From Paramecium octaurelia (lineage: Eukaryota; Ciliophora; Oligohymenophorea; Peniculida; Parameciidae), in contig CAJJDP010000137.1 in assembly GCA_905182995.1 (NCBI GenBank), forward strand, positions 124,001-188,000: 64,000 nucleotides of DNA, written 5' to 3'. Under the pieces are notes generated by a model. The model ran no database searches and was not told the DNA's origin. It saw only the letters and a list, made by a program, of their open reading frames with translations. Positions 49,611-61,665 of this stretch are shown piece by piece (within the stretch, counting starts at the first letter, position 1; each line of letters starts with the position of its first letter). The position numbers were made by a program, and so were the translations under genes.

Positions 49611-49661
49611 TTTTAACGGATAATTAATATATAAAACAAAAAATAACTAAAAGTAAAAATT

Positions 49662-51151
49662 TCAAACAATCCCAAATTATTCCTACCTTTTTGCAATTAA
49701 TTATAACTCCTTAAGAAATGTCAAGTTTTACAAAGTGAGTTCATCATTCTGTTATTCAATTATTTCATTTTACTTTTGAATTCGCTCCTTTGCTGATCGA
49801 TACTTCTCATTAACTTATTCTAACTAAAAAATTAAATATAAAATAATATAATTACCTTCTCTGAATTCTATTTAAGTTGATCTTTTAATGATTCGACCTA
49901 CTTTTGATATTCCGTCTAGCTTTTACTTTATACTCTATCCTTGTTGTTTAAATCTTATTCCAATTATTTGATCAGCATCTTCAGTTTTGAATTTTCAGTT
50001 TCAAATCTATTGCATTATTCTTTTAATTGGCTTGATTATGTTTAGTATTGTACCACCTAACATTTACATTAAGATAACTCTTGTTCTAAGGTTTTTAACT
50101 TGTTGCTAGTAAATTACAATTCATATGTCAATTTATCATTTTTTCTCGTATGTTCTTTCACTTGATCATCTAATTGAGCTATAGTGGTATTTTGTTCGAC
50201 ATATTCTGGGATTTCATGAAACTAAGTATTGGTTGATCTTTCAATTTTATTAAAATGCGAAAATTCAACCTTTTCTTCCAATTGTTTAGCCTTTTTGAAT
50301 GTTTATTGATATTTATTTTCTAAGATAGAATTTTGGATTTTATAATTTTCAATTTCATGATTCAATTTTTCATTTTAAACTTGAAATTAGGTAATTTGCT
50401 ATACATTTTCTTTTAATTTAATAATTTCTTATTTTTATGATTCAAATTATTCTTCTAAATACTCATTTTCATTTTTAAGTTAAATAATTTAGGTTTTCAA
50501 CTTCTTTAGTTCTTCTGTGTAATTAGATTTCTCATTTGTCAATAGAGTGATTTAATCTTGGAGTTGAGTATTCTTGATTTTTTATTGATCAAGATCTTTG
50601 AGACTCTTTTCATATAGTTCTTTGGTTAACATGGCTTCATAATTGGAGAGTTGTTAAGTAGACGACTTCTTCTGACTAAGAATTCTTTGGTTAAGATTCT
50701 CCTTGTCAAAACCAAATGAATCTGCAAGGGTTTTTTGGTGAAATGACTCACTGGCCCGACTTTCACTGAGGTCAGTTTCTCCAAGATTGAGGACTTGATA
50801 GGTAAAGTAGATTTTAGCATTTGGATCTGGGCTTCTTTCTAAATCGAGTGCGCATTGTCCTTCAATAGGCATGGTTTCATTAATATTAAAATTAACAACG
50901 CCAGCCAATTTAGATTGTCCATCAACATTCAAAAGGGCAATAAGATGAGTCTTTTTTTGAGTATTTTCACCAACATTGAAATCCAGTGTGAGTACCTCGT
51001 TAACTATGAAAATGTTCCTGGTTTTTTCTTTGGTTCTAGTCAGACATTTGTTGAGTCCTCTTTTCCACATCACCTGTAAAGTGCAGGGGAACTTAACGGA
51101 GAGCTCTACTTTGCTGATGTTGAGAGTAACTTAATAGCGGAAAGCCTTCAT
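49662..51151 (-). CDS. NT-C2 domain plus coiled-coil protein
   Basis: A protein of 485 aa in two exons (intron 49824-49855, 32 nt). Residues 1-130 look like an N-terminal C2 (NT-C2) domain: FRYQVTLNISKVELSV, QVMWKRGLNKCLTRT, HLIALLNVDGQSKLAGVVNF and KIYFTYQVLNL. The rest is a long, regular coiled coil. NT-C2 proteins in other eukaryotes link membranes, endocytosis or cytoskeleton. The frame is open throughout. The start codon lies 28 bp from that of the divergent gene at 51180. Confidence 0.78.
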
Positions 51152-51179
51152 TTAAATTGTGAATCGGTTAATTAAATAA
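51152..51179. promoter_or_regulatory. Minimal bidirectional promoter region, 28 bp between start codons
   Basis: Second divergent pair with exactly 28 bp between the two ATGs, AT-rich, with a palindromic TTAATTAA-like core (GGTTAATTAAAT). No known factor site was recognised. Confidence 0.45.
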
Positions 51180-52050
51180 ATGTATCAATAGGGAAACAAC
51201 TATGATTTTAAGATAATTTTAGGGAGAGTGAAGGAGAAGAATATGCGTTTGAGACTGTAGTACAGTTAGACGAAGAGTGAAGATTATGAGATAGTGATCA
51301 AATTAAAGGTGAAGAGCGACATCGATGTGAAGAGTGCCGATAGCGAATTCAAGGAGAGGTGTAAGAGTACTTACACTATTCTAACATCGTTTGTGTAATA
51401 AAGAATCTAGACGATGTTAGGAAATAGATACGAGATTTTTTGAAGCCCACATTTGCACTCAGTTATCATGTAGATGAACAATATGCATACATCACTTTTA
51501 AATATGCTAATCAAGTTGAGTTGTAGGAGTTTATGGAGATCTGTTAATTCATTCGGGAGACAATGGAAAGGCGTAGGAAAGGGAAGAGGTGGAATTATTG
51601 ATTGAAAGTGATTTATCATTTGAAAAATTGAGTGAGAGCATATCTAATGCTATTTATCAAATGAATTTGGAAGTGCAAGGAAAGGCTGAATTCCAAAAGG
51701 ATAGCATAAAGTTGTTGGAAAACCTGAAGATGTGCAACCAGGAGAATTTGCCTTTCTTTTTGTAAAAAAAATAATTGAATCAAATTTTATTATATCTTTA
51801 ATTATTATAGAAGGCACATGCAGAAGTAGAAATAGACAAGGTGGAATATGATGTGGGATTTGCTCAACCGAGCGTAGAATTACCCTTCAAGTTTGCTATC
51901 TATGGGAAATTGCAAAGATTTGCTGAACAATATTTGGATGATGGGATTGAGTTGGCAATCAAGGGGCCTGGTTTGAGCGTGGAGATTAATTTCAATTACA
52001 AAGGGAGCATCTTCTAATTGATTGACAATGTTTTAATTATTAAACAATGA
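51180..52050 (+). CDS. Uncharacterised protein, about 270 aa, exon joins uncertain
   Basis: The coding character is clear: KNMRLRLQYSQTKSEDYEIV at the start, then LDDVRKQIRDFLKPTFALSY, HVDEQYAYITFKYANQVEL, ESDLSFEKLSESISNAIYQM and, at the end, VGFAQPSVELPFKFAIYGKL and DDGIELAIKGPGLSVEINFN. The C-terminus vaguely recalls the second half of sliding-clamp folds (Rad9/Hus1-like: hydrophobic strand, FAE, PGL), but this is weak. Two joins are needed, around 51330-51361 and 51546-51562; the options use GTG or GTT donors or 17-nt introns, so the model is provisional. An AT-rich in-frame stretch at 51762-51810 may be an intron that was not resolved. Confidence 0.5.
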
Positions 52051-52083
52051 ATGCTATAAATACATTATTTTAATTATAAAGAA

Positions 52084-53377
52084 ATGAATGTTTTGGAACA
52101 ATCATTAAAATAAATTTAGGAATTGCACATCAAGGGTCAATACAGAAAAGCCTATGAATAACTAAAGCAATTAGGGACTGATCTTGAGGCCTACGACCCT
52201 ACTTTTAAGGTATTCCAGAGACGAGCCTGCAACATCGAAATGCTGGCTGCCTTCTACACAGAATACGGGAGTGTGGCATTAAAGTTGAGCTTGTTGGATA
52301 TCTCGAAGGAGTGTGTGCAATGTGCATTCTATTATTTGAAGGGTTTCGCAAACATGAACCTATTTATATTGAATGTGCTCACCTATCAGAGAATCAATTT
52401 CTGGCTCTGCAGGTACGCAATTATTTCTTAAATAGATTAGATATCTTGACTCCATCCACTTGTTAAAGAGACTCTTGAGTGTTGTGCCCAATTCACTAGT
52501 TCATTACAAAATAGAGATCTATATCAATATCGCCAATTCCCAAAGAGCCTGGTGCTTTTATGATGATGCCGAAGTCTCCATCAATCAAGCTGAGCAACTG
52601 GCCAATCTGCTCAATCCCTCCTACCAGAATGACCTGCTCAAAACCAACATCCTATTTCTTAAAGCCAGACTTTATATGGATACGGATAGAAGCAAATATG
52701 GACTGGATTTCGCACTAGAGTATGCAAATCAAATGTTAATTAGTTGTCAGTTGTTTACAGCAAAGAGAGATGCTATTGCCACGTGATCATCCTGATATTG
52801 CGATAGCCATGGAACTTGTAGCCAAAATCAATTTTAGTTAGAATCTAGTGCAAGAAGCATAAAAGTATCATGATTAGGCCTATAAGATGAAGATCAAGGC
52901 CTTCGGATTGCACAACTTTGAAACCATAGATTCTATTAATGAAAAGGGACGGCTCTTGCTCTCCTCTAAAAAGGTATCCTCATCATAATTAAGCAGGAAT
53001 AACAAGCCATGTATTACTTTTAATTGATCGGAGAAATCAGTTAAGTACTTCTGGGTCCTCTTAATTAGTATCAAGCACTCTCCTACAACAATCTTGGATG
53101 TGCTTTGTTCAATATTGGCAAATACGAAGCCTCCATACAATAACACTCTAATGCTCTATTCATCTATGAGAAGTTGTGCGGGCTAGAACATTCTAAATTA
53201 GTGTTCTCATTAAATTAAATGGCCAATGCTAATAAATTACTTAACAGACCTAAAGCAGCCTTCATGATCTGGAAGCGTTGTCAAACTATCCTAGAGAAAA
53301 ATCCTCAAATCAATTCCAAACAGTTGAATGCTATAAAGTCTAGTTTATAAGGATTGTCTATACAAGAAGAAGATTGA
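52084..53377 (+). CDS. Kinesin-light-chain-like TPR protein
   Basis: A protein of 404 aa in four exons (introns near 52412-52439 TAG, 52718-52748 CAG and a 20-nt one near 52976-52995 AAG). Helical TPR units are visible: LHIKGQYRKAYEQLKQLG, then RDHPDIAIAMELVAKINFSQ, KYHDQAYKMKIKAFGLHNFE and SYNNLGCALFNIGKYEASIQ. The HPDIA and FG-HN patterns are typical of kinesin light chain and related TPR proteins that bind motor cargo. There is no N-terminal heptad coil, so it is probably a KLC-related adaptor and not a true light chain. It starts 33 bp after the previous gene on the same strand. Confidence 0.75.
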
Positions 53378-53748
53378 TTATTATTATATAAATTGTCTAT
53401 TTATTTAATGAAGGTTAATCATTGCCAATATATATTCATCACTATTGCAAATCGAATTTAATTAACTATGATTATAAGACTATATCACTTTTATTGTATT
53501 TATAACTATATTAATAATGCCGTTTATTTGGGTGTAAAATTTAAGTAGTTTATTAAGAGTGAGTAAATCAAAATTATATCTTTAAATTATAATAAAAATT
53601 AAATAATAACATTATGGTATTCATTTTATAGTTGTGACTATCGAAAAACACTGATATCTAATATAGGTAGACTATAAATATAATCAGATAATAATATTTA
53701 AGGATATTTCTTAATATATATATATAATTTATTGTACATTCACACTAA
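53378..53748. other. Convergent spacer
   Basis: About 370 bp of AT-rich sequence between two 3' ends. Nothing was recognised. Confidence 0.4.
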
Positions 53749-56683
53749 TCATCCTAATTTTACTTTCTTTTTATAATTAATATAAGCTTAATCTTTAGAT
53801 CTTCCCAATGTTACTACATCGCCTGTCTGAAGTCCCTATTAAATGTCTTCTTAGTCTATTTATCCATCTATTTAATAGTTGACTTTTCCTCTCTTTTATT
53901 GGATGACTGATTATTTTGATGGTTACTGTTATTATTGTTTAGGTTTAGTCTTCTGTTGATGTTCATCATCCAAAACCATCTTGATGAAGTTTCTCATCTT
54001 CCTCATAGCTTTATTGAAAAGAGGTAATGATTGATTCACTGCATTGTCTACTTACTCACTTGCCAACTCAATGTTCTTATATTGCAATCCCATTCCTAAC
54101 AATAAGGCTGCTTGTGTTCTGCTCATTCTAATTGCTTTTCCGCACTTCTAAGCAAAGAATATTCTATTTAAATAGTTGGATATAATTACTTGCAAATTGT
54201 TGGCAATATATCTAGGATTAAATAAAAGTCGGCCATACTCTTACAATAGTTTTCTAATCTAGCATAATCACTCAGACTTAATTATTATCTAAGTTCTTCC
54301 TTGGTTATGATGTTGTCATCTTTTGCAATCTCTATATCTTCATCAACATTTGCTGTTGTAACATTAGCCTTCAAAATGTCAATACAAAGATATGGTTCCA
54401 AATCCTTGAAATCATATCCTAATAAATTAATGAACCTATTCCTGAAATCAGTACTAAAGGCTTTGCATAAATTGTCAATCCCCGATCCCTCTTCCTTAAC
54501 TGGTCTCAACACTATACAAGTATATTCCCCTGTTGTATCATTCTTTCTCAAACTCAAATAAGCAGGACTGAATTGATTCTTACTCCAAAATTTATAAAGT
54601 TCTTAAGTTAATCCAAATGACACTCCCAAGTAATCAATTTAAGGTGGATATACTTCACTTAACTTTTTTAAAAGAGGTGGCAACTTTTTCTTTGGCTGAA
54701 TTAACTAATCCTTTTCGTCATCTGCAGTAGCTTATTCTCTGAAGTCTATATGTATTAATTAAGCGGAGGGATCCAAGATTTCACCCTTACAAAATCTATT
54801 CAATAACTCCATAGCCTTGCTTCCATAACCCATTTTTTATGCATTTGGATGAGTTGCAATTCTAATGACTCTCACTCCTGAATATTAAGGGAATTGATTA
54901 TCCAAATAATACTTACTTAGAGTCCAGGGAATTAAATCTCCTGATGGTTTCTATTGATTTGTCACTTAATCAACTAAATCCTTTGGAATTGCACCTTCGA
55001 AGCATACTTACACAGCACACAAGATGTCTGGCATGGTCTTATCAGTGGGCAATGGACCCAAAAGGACGAACACTGCATGAGCTGGTGCATCTGATAATAA
55101 TTATAAATCATTAGGGGAGTTCTTATAATGCGATGAGATAAACAAGGACATTAAATTGAATAGGAATTTCTCACTTGTTTTCTGTGATGAAAATAGAGTA
55201 TCTCTGTTGCATAAATACAATTCGCAATCATTTGGATGAGGTAATCCTTTCTATAATTTAGGGGCATCACTTGCATCTAATAACAATAATTCGTAAAGCC
55301 ATTTCTCCACTATATCTTTATTGCTATACCTAATAGGGTCATTCATCTGTAATTCTTTTAATAATCTTGCTTAACCTGTCTGTTTGGTTTCTCTTAGTTT
55401 TTATAGCAATTTTAAGGACAAGGATCGACCTGTTCCCTCATATCCATTAATTGTACTTGAAAGCACCAAAGTGTGACTTCCAAACATAGACTTAACAAAT
55501 TAAATTGGGATTGCAGCTGCTTCATCACAAAATACCAAATCAGCATTGTTAGCTACCTTTACAAAGTCTTAAGGTTGGATGTATTAAACAAATTGTCTAT
55601 GTGTTTTATATGCATTCACTCTGATGACTGCATTGTTGAAATCAGGATTTGTAGACTAAATAACATCAAAGTGTTGATTCTATCTAAAATCTAAGGTCTC
55701 CAAACTCTAAATTAGAAATTCAAAGAATGTGACTAAGTTTTCCGGAGATGGTGCTGTTACGAAGATATTGCTAAATCCTAATTTGAGAGCAGCTGCAGCA
55801 GCCATACCAATTGCTGCTGATTTTCCTCTTCCTCTGGCTGCACTTATGGATATGGTGTATCTGAAGACTTTTTCTTACAAAGAATCTATGAGTCCTAAGA
55901 TAATCTTGGCTTAGTCTAATGTTTTGCAATTTTTGATCAATTTTTAAGCAATTTCATTAGGAACAGTTTAGGCAAACTCAGCAACTTGATTGCTATTGAT
56001 AGGAGTTCCCTGTTCAATTTTTTCTAAGGCAGTTGAGGAGACTGGTAATAGGTTTAATTCATCATCCACAAAGAGACATCTCTAGCATCTACTCAAACTT
56101 ATGATGAATCTCTCATTAAATCTAGGCTAGACTTCTTTGAAACTTGGAGTTCTCAATCTGGAATGAATGTCCATAGTCAGAGAATATAATTGTTTAAGGG
56201 ATGACATAGTTTTGATGAGAAAAAGGATGATTCCACCACCTGCAATGGTTTCAACTGTTCTGCATAGTATGTTTGGAGTTAAGGCCTCAAAATCTTATAA
56301 AATTAACATGTTATATGTATTTCCCAAAACCTTTTGAGTTTCAGCATAATAACAGTATCTAATTTCATTGGATGAAAGAAATAGATTGAAAGGCTCATTC
56401 AATTGGGTCTCCTCCTTCATTTATTGGTTCTTAATTTCGGCTTCTCGTTTCTTCTTGTGAGTTGTGAATCCCAAATCCTTAAGGTTTATTAGCAAATTTT
56501 TACTTTCTTATAGCACCACAATACTTTTGGCTTCTAAATCATACTTAGTTTGCTTAACAATTGATGCATTGTTGCAACCTAATATTTGCTTCTATCTCCA
56601 ATCATCACAAATATTGAACGAATGTGTTCATTGATGCCAGATTAAACAAGAGCTTAGATTTATGAATCAAGTTTTTTTTTCAT
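53749..56683 (-). CDS. NAT10: RNA cytidine acetyltransferase NAT10/Kre33
   Basis: A protein of 960 aa in three exons (introns 56478-56503 AAG and 54164-54189 TAG). NAT10 makes N4-acetylcytidine in 18S rRNA and some tRNAs and acts in small-subunit assembly in the nucleolus. Landmarks in order: IRSIFVMIGDRSKYQV, KPKVLWCYKK, QDFEALTPNILCRTVET, the Walker A ARGRGKSAAIGMAAAAAL, DEAAAIPI, SSTINGYEGTGRSLSLKLL, the acetyltransferase motif VRIATHPNAQKMGYGSKAM, and YLGVSFGLTQELYKFWSKN. The tail is Gln- and Lys-rich. It is slightly shorter than the ~1025-aa animal protein, mostly at the tail. The start MKKKLDSQIQ aligns with the family N-terminus. Confidence 0.96.
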
Positions 56684-56725
56684 TAATCACAAATTAAATT
56701 ATATATATATATATATAATTATTTA

Positions 56726-57658
56726 TCATTCTTTCAACTAATCACATTTTTATCTATAAATGCTTTCTGCCTTCTAACCAAGATCTGGCTTGATAGTTGA
56801 AATCTTCTAGCTAAAAGACTGCCAAGATGATTATTTCTCTTGAGCATACTTAGTAATTTTAGATAATTTGAATGTTTGCTTCATCGCCTTGATTTTCTTC
56901 TTTTTTGCTTATCTCTACTATTCATTATCAGTGGGTAGGTATTTTAGGTTATCAGGAACTTGAAATTCATCCATTTCTTCAAAATTCATCTTTTTGGAAT
57001 CATTTAACTATTTCTTAGCTTCCCTTAGATAAATTAAAGGAACAATTTCCCTATTTGAATTTTTCTTAAATCTTATGTGATACCCCTCTTCAGTTACTTT
57101 TTCGATTGTTCCTAAATAATAACGACCGTCTGAGGAGTATATTGCTTCGCATTATTATCCTACAGTAAATAATTTACTATCTGGAATAGGTTGAACTTTA
57201 ATAAAAATGGCATGCATTTTCACTACCTCTTAATAACCAATAAATTAGATGTCTGCCTCTTATTCTTCTGTATCAATCTAAATGAGTTTGGCATTGTACC
57301 ATTTTCTATCCTATTCATGATATGCCTTAGCTAATTTATCAATATCTTCACCATTGAGTCTATTTACGCTAAATAAATTGTCTTGTGTCTTTTGCAATGA
57401 TGCTATTTCTTTCTCTTGTGCCTCCTTTGCCAATAAGAGTTCATCCTTGATATTTTTTAACTCAGCTATTGTTGAACTCTCTTCCTCATGAGAAAGTAGA
57501 AGATTCACTTTAAACATATGGTTTTTCAACATAATCAAAGTTTTGTAAGCCTCGATCACTTTGCTCTGATCTAATTGTTGCACAGGTGGCTAATAATTCT
57601 CTGGTGGATCATAATAATCAAATGAGTCTATCTTCTACTTCTTATATGCTTCAGACAT
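56726..57658 (-). CDS. SMNDC1: SMNDC1/SPF30-like Tudor splicing factor
   Basis: A protein of 310 aa with no intron required. It starts with a coiled segment of about 110 residues, followed by a first Tudor-like module (RKWYNAKLIQIDTEEQEADI) and a clearer second one (FTVGQQCEAIYSSDGRYYLG TIEKV). The basic tail reads KKKKIKAMKQTFKLSK and then SSWQSFSQKI, matching the end of SPF30. The Tudor domain binds symmetric dimethylarginine on Sm proteins; SPF30 is needed for tri-snRNP joining the spliceosome. Two Tudor-like units in a row are unusual for SPF30, though the first is weak. The gene is divergent from the next, with 32 bp between start codons. Confidence 0.78.
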
Positions 57659-57690
57659 TAGTATTTAATTTTATAATCAAATTCACAACT
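57659..57690. promoter_or_regulatory. Minimal bidirectional promoter region, 32 bp between start codons
   Basis: Third tight divergent pair. AT-rich, no recognised factor site. Confidence 0.4.
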
Positions 57691-59121
57691 ATGTTAAATT
57701 AAGTTGTTTCAGAAAAGTTGGCTCAATGCGCTAACAACAACAAGCTGATATAAGCCAAACTATAGATCATCAAAGAAGCTAGGAAACCAGTATTGCAGGA
57801 TATTGACGATATCCCTAAGTAAAATTACATTTATCCACCCTATTAACCTGAGATCCCAACATAAGATTATTTAAAATAAGTGAATAAGTAAGTCAAAAAA
57901 ATCAATGAAGAAGTTAAAGTCATAAATCAAAAGGCAGAACTTTTTGAAAAAAAATATAATCGCGAAGAAAGAAAAAGGCAAGATGCAAAACTTTTCAAGA
58001 AGCCAGTTATAAAGACTAAATAATAAATTGAACAAGAAAAGAAAGAAAAAGAAGACAAGAGGCTTGATGATTTTGTTAATAGAATAGTGGCCAAGTATGA
58101 GCCTTATCTGAAAAAACCAGAACCGATCAAAGAATCTGAAATGAAAGCAAAAAAGATATATTAATAAAAGTTTGAACATTATTAAACAAAAAAAGACTTA
58201 ACAAATAAAATTTAAAGAGGCCTTGAAAGTAAGGAATAGAAAGAATTTGATTTAGTAACAAAAAAAGATAATTGGGTTAAACAAAAATAGCAAAATCAGT
58301 TTGAATTAGTTGAAGATTATATCACACCTGAAGAAGAAATCAAGTTAGAGTAAGAATCAAAATCAATCATTATGAAAAGGGAATAAGAAAAGAGAAAGAA
58401 AAAATAGTAGATGCTATTTTACTAAATTCTAGATGAAAAAGTTAAATTGGATTAGAAAATCTTTAGGAAAAATTTCAACTTCTTAGTTACTAAAATATTT
58501 CAATAAATAGATAAATAAAAGACAGGTTATATTTCCAAGGAGGAACTTCTTTCATATTTTAAAGATTACACCATTTTTATTGATATATTCGAAATAAATT
58601 GGTAACCTTTCAAAGAATTTGTAATAAAAATAAAAGCTACTCGTAAGGGACTATTGAATAAATTGGAACTCATAGAAATCTTATTAGACTAGAAATTACA
58701 TAGCAAAATAGAGAATGTTGCTGAAAGAATTTAGAATTAATAAAAAGAAGATTATTAATTACCAGAATTTGATTAAGAATAATAGGCAGATCAAGAGGAA
58801 GTTGCACCAGAACCTCAAAATGAATAAATTAGAGATCCTGAAATTGATTATAAATAGTTAGAGTTTATCACTTAAATAAATTAGGAATTTTAAGATTTAA
58901 ATTATCCAATTTATCATTAAGATTTAGAAAATAAAAAGATTGATTGCTAAATTGAAAAAGAACAAAAATAAAAATAAAAGAAAAAATTAGATCCTAACTT
59001 CATCATGTTTAACAATGAGATTGGATAATTATCAGAGTAGTATAATAAAGGAATGTTAGAATTCCAAAAGAATGAGGATTTCGTCATTAATTCTTAATTA
59101 TACAATTTTTAATAAAAGTGA
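57691..59121 (+). CDS. Charged coiled-coil protein, 476 aa
   Basis: A single open frame of 476 codons with no intron needed, dominated by Lys, Glu, Gln and Asp. Helical stretches include EEVKVINQKAELFEKKYNRE and QKEKEDKRLDDFVNRIVAKY. A central segment (KNFNFLVTKIFQQIDKQKTG YISKEELLSYFKDY) looks like an EF-hand helix-loop-helix with the pattern D-x-x-K-x-G-x-x-x-x-x-E, probably a weak or non-binding hand. The C-terminus is very rich in TAA/TAG-encoded Gln. Likely cytoskeletal, family not recognised. Confidence 0.7.
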
Positions 59122-59163
59122 TATATCCTTTATATATATAATATTTCATTATTTAAAACCATT

Positions 59164-60403
59164 TCAATTATTATTAATACGCTGCTTTCTTTTATATCCC
59201 TTAAAGTTGCTATTTTAGTTATAGAATTATGAGTTACTTTATTAATTGCTACTTTAAACTGAATCAATAACAAATAAATCTAAATTTAGGTTTTATTTAT
59301 TACTTTGATCCTACTTCATATTTGTATCTTAAAATAATGAAAGTACATCCTATTTAGTATAAATATGATTTATTCTACCTTCTTCTTAGCAACAATTCAT
59401 ATTGGTGTTTGGCTAAAGGGAATTCGATTAAAATAAATTAATGCTTGATATTTGATAAGAGGATTACTGCATTTATGGAAACAGGCTCTATTACTAGATA
59501 GGTGCTTAGTAATTAATCAACAGATTACTTGTTTAAGATTACTAATAAATGGTAGGTTGACAATATTTTTGCTAAAAATTAGGTGAATAATAATTTGATA
59601 TTTTTTGATTATAATTGTTTTGTGGGATTACATTGAAGTACTCTGAGAATGGTACTTAATCAATGATTTCCCTCTGCTTATAAATCAAGCATTAATTATT
59701 CTTTTAAGCGTTATTTTATGAATTATATATGTTTTAAGTTTGATATCCTTGATTTTGTTAAGGAAAATTGAAATTGAAAAGCGAATTATTGGTCTACACC
59801 TTAAATAAATCTAGAAAATTTTGATTTCTTGTACATTGTTATGTTTGGAAAGGAAATTAAGAATTTTCTGTAAAAAAACCTTTCCAAAAATATTAACTTA
59901 CTTAATCTGAGCTGATAAGAGAACTAGTCTCTAAAAATGGATTTTTTTACTTTTAAATTTAATCTTATTACGGATTTAATTATTCCTATTGATCAATTTC
60001 CTAAGTAATCTTTGAAGTTTTTTGTGTGCTTTCATTATTAATTGTTGACGATATATTTTAAGATAAAGAAGTCTAAATTTATTCCTCTAGTGAATTCTGA
60101 AGTAATCCATTTTGTAATTTTTCTTCAATTTATGGTTATTATGAAATTTCGTCCTTTTTGACAGAATTATTTATCAATTTCAACTATGGTTTATCAGATG
60201 TCAATACATTCTCATGACTGTGATTAATGATACTATCCTCTTAAATGTCTTAGTTTTATTTTTATTATTCTGGCTATTGAGAAATGACTTTATGTTGGTC
60301 TTCTTTACAGTCAATTTACTTCTAAGGACTGCATTGAATTTATAAGCTTATAATTACTGAATCCGATATTAAATTTCTTTATTTGTTATCTTACTATTAT
60401 TGC

Positions 60404-60438
<35 letters not shown>

Positions 60439-61530
60439 TTATGTTTCTAAGATTGTCTAATTTTAATTCATACTTTTAGGACTTTCAACTTCATTTTGAT
60501 TTCTATTTTATTCTAATTCCTTTTTTTCTCCAGGATCTAGATGAAGGTAAGAAAATGGTTTATTCTAAATTTCAACTGAGCTATTATTCGAGCATTTCTC
60601 CTCTAATATCTCAGAATCAGCCTTTTAAGAATTAAAAATATGTTCTATTTTCAACAAGGGCTCCATAATTTCTCCTTTTGTATTAGTACCAGTAGAACTT
60701 GAAAATAATTCATTTTCTTAAATAATTTATTTGGAGCTAGCGATAGAATAACCATTTTGAGTTTCAAAGATTTTCTGTTTTTAATCACTCACCTATTGGC
60801 AATTAAATTGTTGATCTTATTCAAAAGATTAAATTTCAAATTATTTTTTTTTATCCTTTTCTTCATTTGTCAATCCTTATTACTTCTTATATGGAGTTGC
60901 AGATTTGACGCAGTCTTTTACACAATCATTGTTTTATTTCTCATAATTTGAAATGTAACCCTAGGAATTTTCTTAATTTGATTCAATATTTTAATTCTTA
61001 GATTTTTTATTAAAATCAATGTCTCTCTATTATTAGTCTCCTATTAGGTTATAGAAAAAAAAATTACCTTCCATTTTTCTAGATTTTTCAATTTTAGCAT
61101 GATTTTTTTTAAACTTCTATTGTTTCTTGGTTTTGGGATGATGAGGTGATTAATCTTTTTTTCTGTCGACTCTATTGCCTTAGGCTTCTTCTGATATTTA
61201 ATTTGGTTTTGGGTCATCTTACTTGCAATATTAATCAAAGGGATAGAGTGACTTTCGCTTTGAAGTTAGATTTTCCTCTTGCTTAGGTAGAATGTGATCT
61301 ACAATTACAAGTTTATTTTTAAATTAATGAGATAGTTCTTTTTCTAAATTTTAATCATAATAGCATTGTATCCGTTAAAATTTACTTGATGGGTCAATTG
61401 TAGGTAGAAATAAATCCGAAATCTTGTTTTTTATCTTTGTTATTATGCCTGGTTTAGAGTTTTTTGTAGAACCGAAAGGACTAAAGGGAGAGTAAGTTGA
61501 TAGTCTATTTTCGAACAGAAAATTATGCAT
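59164..61530 (-). CDS. Very long Q/N-rich disordered protein
   Basis: A protein of 779 or 788 aa, depending on whether 61041-61067 is an intron (27 nt, GTA...TAG, no in-frame stop, so frame cannot decide). The N-terminal ~150 residues are Lys/Ser/Pro-rich. The rest is Gln, Asn and Ser with few hydrophobics. At 60404-60437 a (TAA)n run encodes about ten consecutive Gln, extended by TAG and CAA to roughly fifteen. The composition is prion-like, typical of proteins that form condensates or act in RNA granules or transcription, but no folded domain was seen. It is convergent with the coiled-coil gene, 42 bp apart. Confidence 0.75.
60404..60437. repeat. TTA/TAA trinucleotide microsatellite inside a gene
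   Basis: A perfect ATT/TTA run of 34 nt. On the minus strand it is a row of TAA codons, read as glutamine in this code. In the standard code it would be a row of stops. Confidence 0.9.
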
Positions 61531-61665
61531 TATTTAATTAATATATTATAATAATTCGATAATCTAGATGATAAATAATAATATTTTTAAGAGAACCAAT
61601 GTATGATACTAAATAATTATAACTAATCACAATTAAATATCCCAATACTTTCTACCATCCAAATC

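Noticed and set aside
56700-56718. (AT)n run as a possible origin or regulatory element
   Set aside because: Short AT runs are common in gaps of this AT-rich genome (also near 3895 and 53715); nothing marks this one.
59164-61530. Rows of stop codons suggesting non-coding or decayed DNA
   Set aside because: TAA and TAG are glutamine here; the frame is open for over 2 kb.
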